A stretch of 64,000 bases of DNA from Dipteronia dyeriana (Eukaryota > Streptophyta > Magnoliopsida > Sapindales > Sapindaceae): NCBI GenBank assembly GCA_032871835.1, contig CM065295.1, positions 19,664,501 through 19,728,500 on the forward strand, in the 5' to 3' direction. The notes under the pieces were generated by a model, which saw only the letters and a list, made by a program, of their open reading frames with translations, was not told the DNA's origin and did not search any database. Of this stretch, positions 57,698-64,000 are shown one piece after another (the first letter of the stretch is position 1; each line of letters starts with the position of its first letter). Position numbers and translations under genes: made by a program.

Positions 57698-58934
57698 ATA
57701 TATATATTATTAAATACAATTGTATATGAGAGTTTCTCCTTACAGTGCACAAATCATTAATTTACACATCAATAATTGTTTTAATGAGAATTTTAACACG
57801 AATTAAAATTAATAAACTAGACAGAGAAATTCTAAAGACACTCCAAAGTCCAAACTAATTAAAATATTAAAAAAAAAATCTCCCCTAAATCAAACTTATA
57901 AAATCAACACAATCAAACCCACAGAATCAACACAATCTGAGTCACAAAATCGAACCAAACAACAACAATAGAATCCTTGTTTTTGACCAACAAATTAAAT
58001 GTCCTTATAATAACTTTATCAAACATTATAACACCCATAAAATCTCCACCAAACATCAAAAGAAAACAATTTTTTTACAAACAAAAAAAAAAAAACTCGA
58101 CGGCGGTGGAGTCATTTCAACGCCAATTAAGGATCGACTCCTTGTGTGAAGGAGTTGGCAAATATGTACAAGGGACGAAACATTCAATTTGTGCAAGAGA
58201 GGGGTTGATCGTTCTGTGCGATGGAGGTGCCGATCGACCTTCACTCTGCACGATGGAGGAGCCGATCGATCCCCGGTCGAACAGATTAATCTTCGATCTA
58301 CGATAAAGAACTTCAATTGTAGATAGGTACCCATTTGCAATGGTGTTCTCAATTGCTGTAGAATTTTGATTGAAGATGAAGAAGTGAGTGTTTCTTGGGT
58401 TTGGGTAAATTTATAATTTTGAAATTTTTTGTGGTCAATGTCTAATTATTGTTTGGTTAGATCTATAATTATATAAATTTGTCAAGGGTATTTATGTCTT
58501 TTCATCTTGTCCTTCCAGTCAACCATTAATTATTTAAATATGTTTTTAAAATTTTTACATTATTAAATACCATTTTTACCCTTGTTGATGAAAAGCTTCT
58601 AGAAGCTTTCTTCACATTTCCCATGTTGCCTGTTGACTTAATGAAAGTCAATAAAATTCTAACGGAATTGGACGGTAAGAACTGAAATATGTATTGTCAG
58701 AGAACTAGTTGACTAAACTTAGTAATTTCAAAAACTAATTGACAAAACTCAAATAAACACAAATCAGAGGCATTAAAATCATAATATTCTTGCATGTAGA
58801 AAATTACAACAGATTATGAATCTATTGGTTATAATATATTAGCTAATCTATTTTATGAAAGTTCTAAAGATGAAGGTAATTAAGAGTAAACATGTGTGTG
58901 TATTTTGTACCGTGATTCTCTAGAAGGGATTCCC

Positions 58935-58982
<48 letters not shown>

Positions 58983-59775
58983 TAGTTTATAGCTCGAATG
59001 ATGTGTGAGCATATTAAATTTTAATATATATATATATATATATATAATATTTATAGATTTTTCTTACAATGAAAAATATTGTACTGTATGTAAAAAGAAA
59101 AGGAAATAAATAGGTTAAAATAGAAAAGAAAAAAACTGTAAAAAAAATTGTGTAAAGTTCATTTAAAACAAACTCATTTCTGAATAAATATATTTTTTCA
59201 CCCGTCATTCACATAGATGATTCAATAAAATAAATATAAATGTGAAGACTTTTATAGATACACAAACAGTAGTGAATTTATTTTTTTTATTATCTTACAA
59301 AAATAATATTTATTACCATTTATAAAAAAAATGAGTGAATTTTCATATATTTAGAAAAAAAAAATCTATTGAATTTGAATGTAATAATTAATGTTTTTAA
59401 TGTCTTACCATTATATTTGATTTAAACTTATTATTTCAATTTTTTGTTAAAATATCAGTAATATATTACAGTGATATGTTTTTAAAATTTACCATCAATT
59501 CTATACCAAACGAATTACCATTGTTTTGATATTACAATTGATATTTTAATTTGTTTTGAAAGATATTTACTTATTATCATTTACAAGAATAATTAAATTC
59601 AAAATTGTTAATTTTTGGAAATAATTATAGTGTATTTAATGTATATATAATACATTCTAAAAAAAATGAAAAGAAAGCTGAAACGTTAAAAATAGAAAGA
59701 ATAAAAAACCGTAAAAAAACTGTTTTTAAAATCCCTAAATATATCTCAATTTACTCAAAAATACCGTATATATAT
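57698..59775. other. Intergenic sequence between G1 and G2
   Basis: Mostly AT-rich. A less AT-rich patch at 58095-58330 holds only chance ORFs. 58700-58750 resembles, inverted, the segment at 29624. A (TTA)n microsatellite lies at 58935-58981 and a (TA)n at 59027-59046. I see no gene. Confidence 0.45.
58935..58981. repeat. (TTA)n microsatellite
   Basis: About 15 TTA units. Confidence 0.95.
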
Positions 59776-60966
59776 TGTTAACGGAGAATTTTCTTGAGGT
59801 GAGAAATTCCAACTAACAACCTCGAGACCACTACCACGGAGGTGGTGGCCGGGGTCAGTACCCTAGGTACCCGACAATGTAAGGACAATTGTGGATATTT
59901 AATACAGATATGAATATAATGAGAAAAGGAATGTAATGGCTTTATTATTAACTAAGAATATCGAACAAAAAGACTCTTAAACACTCTTAATCTCTCTGAG
60001 ATACAGTAGGGTGGCAACCTTGTGCCTGTCGAATAGTAGATAATAGTGGAGGCCGTGTTCTGATTACAGAATTTAGCCTGAAGTATAAAACTCTCCTCGT
60101 TTATTTGCCTTATGCCGCTCTCTTCACTATCGGTTTTTCCACACCTTCCATCGTTCATGTTAGGGGTATTTAAACACAGTCCAAGTAGTTTAAACTAGTA
60201 AATCTCCCGACAAGATTCTCTGAATCCGTTCCATCATTATCGGACGGGATCTTTTGTTTGAAAGTCATTGACTTCGAATTAATAACAGATTCGAGAATAT
60301 CTTTGGTGGAGATAAGTTTGTTTCCTTTTTGAACTCAATCTCTTGCCGTACACGTACGTAGAGTTTTGATGTTCGTTGAAGTGTAGATATGATCTTATGA
60401 GTATTCATGGCATGATTCTTCATGGAGGTCGTAGAGTGAGGTAGACCCATGCCTTAGTTCTGGTCCCAGAAGCTTAGCTTGACCCTTCCTGGTCCTTTAA
60501 AGCTTAAGACGGCCTTGTGGGCCCTCATTGGGGGTAGCATGGATTAGGCGAGCTTCCTCTTTCTTATCCAGATAGGTTCGAGTCTTCCTTAGCGAATTGG
60601 AGCATAGCTATAGCATAAACCTGATATCTTTAAAGGCCCCCGTTTTATGACAGGAGATGATAGCGGGCTTTTGGAGAGGTTGGCAGGCTTCTGGAGAGGT
60701 TAGTGGGCTTCTATCTCAGGAAGCCCGGATAACCATGTGTAGGGTTTTGCCCGAATTCTAGTGTTGGCTTAAAGAGCTCGATCTGGTCGTGTTGGGCTCC
60801 ATTCCTGATAGTTCTGAAGCTCGATGACCCTTCCTCATTTCTGTGGGGTGGTTCTATGGCTCGCCCTTAGAACTCGGGGTTCAATGACTGGTGAACTCAG
60901 GCTTTGATTCGGGTTAGAAGAGTGGAAAATTTCTCTTTGGTCCCTAGCCAAATTTTGTTATTAACA
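59776..60966 (+). mobile_element. G2 5' LTR
   Basis: TGTTAACGGAGAATTTTC opens and TTTTGTTATTAACA closes it, giving inverted TGTTAA tips. It is 1191 bp. The first 60 bases match, inverted, the ends at 33432 and 57510. Confidence 0.75.
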
Positions 60967-61347
60967 GAAGTCCCATTTGACTTGAACACTGTTGATTGAG
61001 TTGGGGTTGGAGTCAGATTTCCTATTTTAATTGGGAAATTTTTCCTTTCACGTCATTAATAGTATCTCGGTGAAATCCTCGCATTTAATGCACGAGTGAC
61101 GTGGCGTGCGCGGACCGGTACGTTTTTCAAAATAATCCAGCTATGTTACGGCCATCCCCGTGTTTTGAGGAGATCCTACTGAAGATTTTATCAATGTCAC
61201 TACCCTCTTTGCTTCTATTTATACCCAACCGCTTCTTACCTACCTCACGATTTCTTTCAAACTTCAAATTTTCAAAAATCCCTCTCTTTCTCTACCTTTG
61301 GAAAGCTCTTCACCGTTTTCTTTGTTCTTTAAGCCCTACATCCGACA
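60967..61347 (+). promoter_or_regulatory. G2 leader with TATA-like element
   Basis: GAAGTCCC follows the LTR directly as in G1. CTATTTATACC at about 61214 lies about 130 bases before the gag ATG, at the same relative place as TTTAAATAG in G1. A pyrimidine-rich stretch runs to the ATG. I see no standard primer-binding site. Confidence 0.5.
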
Positions 61348-62337
61348 ATGTCAAACTCCGTTGACAGTATTGAGGCTATGGGAGAGGGCACTGGTGCCCC
61401 AAGCCCGGTTCCAAGGAAGCGGGGGTGAGAAAATTTGAGCAATGAGGACGCTTCCCCGCTCTGTCAGCGTCGCCGCTATAGTAGGAATGTTTCGACTCGT
61501 TTCGGCTTCTCTAATCAACCTGACAACCCTCTGAACTTAGTCGATGAAGATTCTGACGAATGAGATAGGGACGACACCACTGGAAAGGGTCAAGTCACGG
61601 TTGATGGACCTCCTCTAGTGAGGCCTCTTCCTTACGACTTTAGGGTCATCCCAGATTCTACTGTTGATCCACAATCGATCGACCGCTTGAGGACCAAGTA
61701 CGGTATTCCTGACAGCATCTCCCTCACAGTTCCCTACAAGAATTATGACGTCTTCAATCCGCCCAAAGACGTGCTCCTCATCTATGTAGCGGCCTTCGAG
61801 AACGGGGTCAGACTTCCTCTTCATCCTACCCATCGGTGGGCTCTAAGTGCCCTACAACTAGCTCCCCTCCAGTTGACTCCAGGTTTCTGGAGGCACCTGA
61901 TTGGCTTTCTCATGCAGTGGAGGGAATAGTACGAGCTGGGCAAGGTCGCCCGAGAGCCTAAAGCAAAAGAGATGGCCTACCTTTTCCAATCAGGAGTTTG
62001 TCTGGAGTTCCCCGAGGTCAGTTCTATGTGAAAGCTAAGAACAAACTCAACTTCATCATCCCTAGAGCTTCGAGAAAAGGCCCAGCCTGGAAGGTAGAGT
62101 GGATCCTGGCGGGGGGTAATTAAGGAATCTTCATATTTATTGGCAGGCATGAGTTCGCGGTTCCCACCACTTTCAACGATAAACAGTCGTGGGACCGGGA
62201 CTCCTTGCCTACCGAGTCTGAGGTTGTGCTGAAGACTATTCTTACTATGAACTATCTAAACCTAAAGTTCTCAACTGATGATTCCTTCAATTCTCGTAGA
62301 GTGAATCATTACCTGTGGATCTCTGATGTTACCCCTC

Positions 62338-62420
62338 GTAAGTAACACCAAGCAATTATGCTTCATTTCAATAGATAGCTTGTTTCTAACGTCCTTCTTT
62401 TTTCTCTCTTTTTTAAAACA
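62338..62420 (+). other. Intron 1 in the G2 gag-like gene
   Basis: CCTC|GTAAGTAACACC opens and TTTTTTAAAACAG closes 83 bases that include a T-rich tract. The position equals that of the G1 intron (34601-34679): both follow a segment of the form HYLWIS or YYLRIS. Confidence 0.7.
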
Positions 62421-62962
62421 GTTTTTGTTGTTGCTCCAGCTTCCCGTGAAGCCCAACAAGCTCGCACTCCTACCTTTTTTGCCAAGTCGAATCGGGAAAT
62501 CCCTCTGGCTTTTTCAGAGAAAGGGGGACAACTGTTTCAGCTGGGGCTTCATCTGCTCTTGTTCCGTCCTCCTCCCAGTACAGGTCCAAGATGTCGGTCC
62601 TCACATCTCGGGCTACCAAGGTGAGGGGTAAAGAGGCCTCTGTTTCTCAAGTCGTTGACATTGCAATGACAGCTCCTGCTCTAATTGTCCCTACCTCTGC
62701 TTCTGTTTCTGTCACCCCTGCTTCTAACTTGCCAGAAACTTTTGTCTTTCCATCAACATTCCCAGGCCCCCGAGCTTCAAATGACCTCGAGGCTGGTGTT
62801 GAAGGGGTTTCCCCTGTTTCGCCCGTTAAATCAGTCCGGCTCTACCTCTCAAGATGAGGTCTTATGGCAATTCATTGCTTTCTACCCCGGGACAATCTTT
62901 CTATGATGGATTCAATGCCCGTAGATATTCTAATCACAAAGGGATCTGCCCTCTTGGTCGAG

Positions 62963-63032
62963 GTAATCATCGCCTTTTATCTTCTCCTGCAATTGTTTGG
63001 TTCATCATTTCCTAATTTGAACTCTTTTACAG
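62963..63032 (+). other. Intron 2 in the G2 gag-like gene
   Basis: GAG|GTAATCATCG opens and GAACTCTTTTACAG closes a 70-base pyrimidine-rich gap. No G1 counterpart was identified. Confidence 0.55.
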
Positions 63033-63574
63033 GCCTTCAAATTCAACATGGCCATAGGCCACCAGATGGCTTCTCTCCGTGATCGGGTAACCAAAGCTGA
63101 AGTTGAAGCTGAGCGGGCCATGGAGTTATTGGTACGGGCTTAAAACTTAGTACAAGAGATGGCCTCTAATTAAAGAGGGACGGAGGCAGAGCTAGCCGAG
63201 CTTCAGTGTGATCATAAGAGGATGAAGAGGTCCCTCGACTTAGAAACCCTTCGGTCTGAGCGTCGGGCTGAGCAAAGGGACTCATGGAAGGCAAAAGTAA
63301 AACGTTGGACGTTGAGAATCAGGCCCTCCACGCTCAAGTAGCCAAGCTGTAAGCGGAGGTGGATGCTTCTTTCAGCGACGGATATTTATAAGGTTCCTTC
63401 CAGGTTGCTGAAGCTCGACCTCTACCCTTTGACCTATCCATCATTGGCGGGTGGGATAGGGAGGAAATAATGACCAAGGTGACGGAGATGTCTTGTCCTG
63501 AAGGTTATGAATTGGGTCCTTCTAATATGGCTGGAGCTAGGAGGTAGCCAGTTATGTCAGACCTTCATCCTCAT

Positions 63575-64000
63575 TGTTGGGGTTTATGCCCTAAGCATGT
63601 AATTTGTAAATGGATTTATGAAGTAAATAAAAAGAAAGGTTCAATTCATTCTTGTTATGTTATTTATTTTATAAACTTGTGTACATATTAACATCCTTGA
63701 TTGCCAGATGTAATCTCGAACTGTGTATATGAGTGTCATATACGGATGGATACAGTAAGAGACGTGCAATCTAAAGAGTCCATAGATAGCAAATAAAGCT
63801 GGGTACTTTATTTGTGGTTAATCTATAGCTGCGGTCCATTCCGTAATGTACAGTGATTCTATCCTGAATCATTCATATGAGATATGGGAATAGAGGCACC
63901 TTGTATGATGTGATCATATAGGACTAGGCCATGATCTATATGAATCTCACACCAAGATCTGTTTACCGATCAGATTCATATATATCAATTAATGATGGCT
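63575..64000 (+). mobile_element. Start of a further LTR (Copia-like), truncated by the window
   Basis: TGTTGGGGTTTATGCCCTAA is an LTR opening of the TGTTGGG type seen in plant Copia elements, and it abruptly interrupts the G2 gag-like gene. The rest lies beyond the window, so neither TSD nor internal region can be checked. Confidence 0.65.

Larger units (their letters stand above)
61348..63560 (+). pseudogene. G2 gag-like gene (putative gypsy-type transposon domain) with two introns
   Basis: The ATG at 61348 (MSNSVDSIEAMGEG) opens a frame broken by TGA near 61428 and 61561. The best segment, 61618-61929, carries DVFNPPKDVLLIYVAAF and VRLPLHPTHRWALSALQL, the same domain as in G1, and stops at 61927. 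Two GT-AG gaps follow (62338-62420, 62963-63032). Serine/proline-rich and then charged, coiled-coil-like stretches (ASLRDRVTKAEVEAERAME, from about 63070) make up the C-terminal part. The domain is known from plant LARDs; its role is presumably structural, packaging RNA. Confidence 0.7.
59776..63574 (+). mobile_element. G2: plus-strand relative of G1, interrupted on the right
   Basis: A 5' LTR (59776-60966), a leader and a gag-like gene with introns are visible before a new LTR begins at 63575. The 3' part is outside the window or lost. The LTR and gag motifs match G1 in inverted orientation. No enzymatic domain is present in the visible part. Confidence 0.75.

Noticed and set aside
57977..58352. 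ORFs of about 100 codons on both strands
   Set aside because: Overlapping frames on both strands with no domain; composition reflects a less AT-rich repeat patch.

Overview
The window reads as nuclear DNA of a flowering plant, most likely a eudicot. It is AT-rich, the few coding islands belong to plant families (a DUF7950-type protein, a plant-like SF3B2 fragment), and the repeats are those of plant genomes: LINE, Copia, Gypsy-type/LARD, hAT, Mutator, PIF/Harbinger, SINE and MITEs. I cannot assign a species. I see no rRNA gene, functional tRNA gene, CRISPR array, organelle segment or virus. All family names come from reading motifs and termini; no search was run.

Left part (1-25 kb). A LINE of about 6.2 kb lies on the minus strand between exact 15-bp target duplications. 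ORF1 is intact and ORF2 is broken. Then follow a hAT-like MITE (6870-7434), a SINE fragment (about 7566), a duplicated 140-bp block (8085-8437), an unresolved gene-like stretch (8.4-10.6 kb), a Mutator-like element with a perfect 9-bp TSD (11668-13239), a minisatellite (13.6 kb), a Tourist-like element (14382-14984), a 3-kb AT-rich foldback carrying a solo LTR, a 2.9-kb hAT element that has captured two exons of the splicing-factor gene SF3B2 (18530-21466), and another hAT-like element (21614-23027).

Host gene (25.5-27 kb). One credible plant gene, a DUF7950-type protein with no intron seen in its coding region, lies behind a promoter carrying four CACGTG G-boxes. Two short upstream ORFs, or an N-terminal frameshift, precede it.

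Middle part (28.5-57.7 kb). A MITE family sitting only between (TA)n runs appears five times. A Gypsy-like non-autonomous element (G1, minus strand, 30633-57510) is the outer shell of a nest. Its 3' LTR holds a solo LTR (31588-33432, TSD CATGT). Its 5' LTR holds a Copia element (36596-56913, TSD ATTTA). That Copia element in turn holds a non-autonomous Gypsy/Athila-like element in gag (40476-47978, TSD ACGAC), a second copy of the Mutator-like family in RT (50630-52144, TSD TAAATAAAA) and a solo LTR in RNase H (52900-54522, TSD AGAGG). Removing the insertions rejoins Copia gag in frame and the other domains in order. The insertion order is therefore readable directly: G1, then Copia, then its three guests.

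Right part (57.7-64 kb). A plus-strand relative of G1 (G2, from 59776) shares the gag-like domain and an intron at the same place. It is interrupted at 63575 by the start of another LTR that runs off the window. No autonomous element here looks fully intact; the LINE ORF1, the chimeric ORF at 44897-45952 and the DUF7950 gene are the longest clean reading frames.
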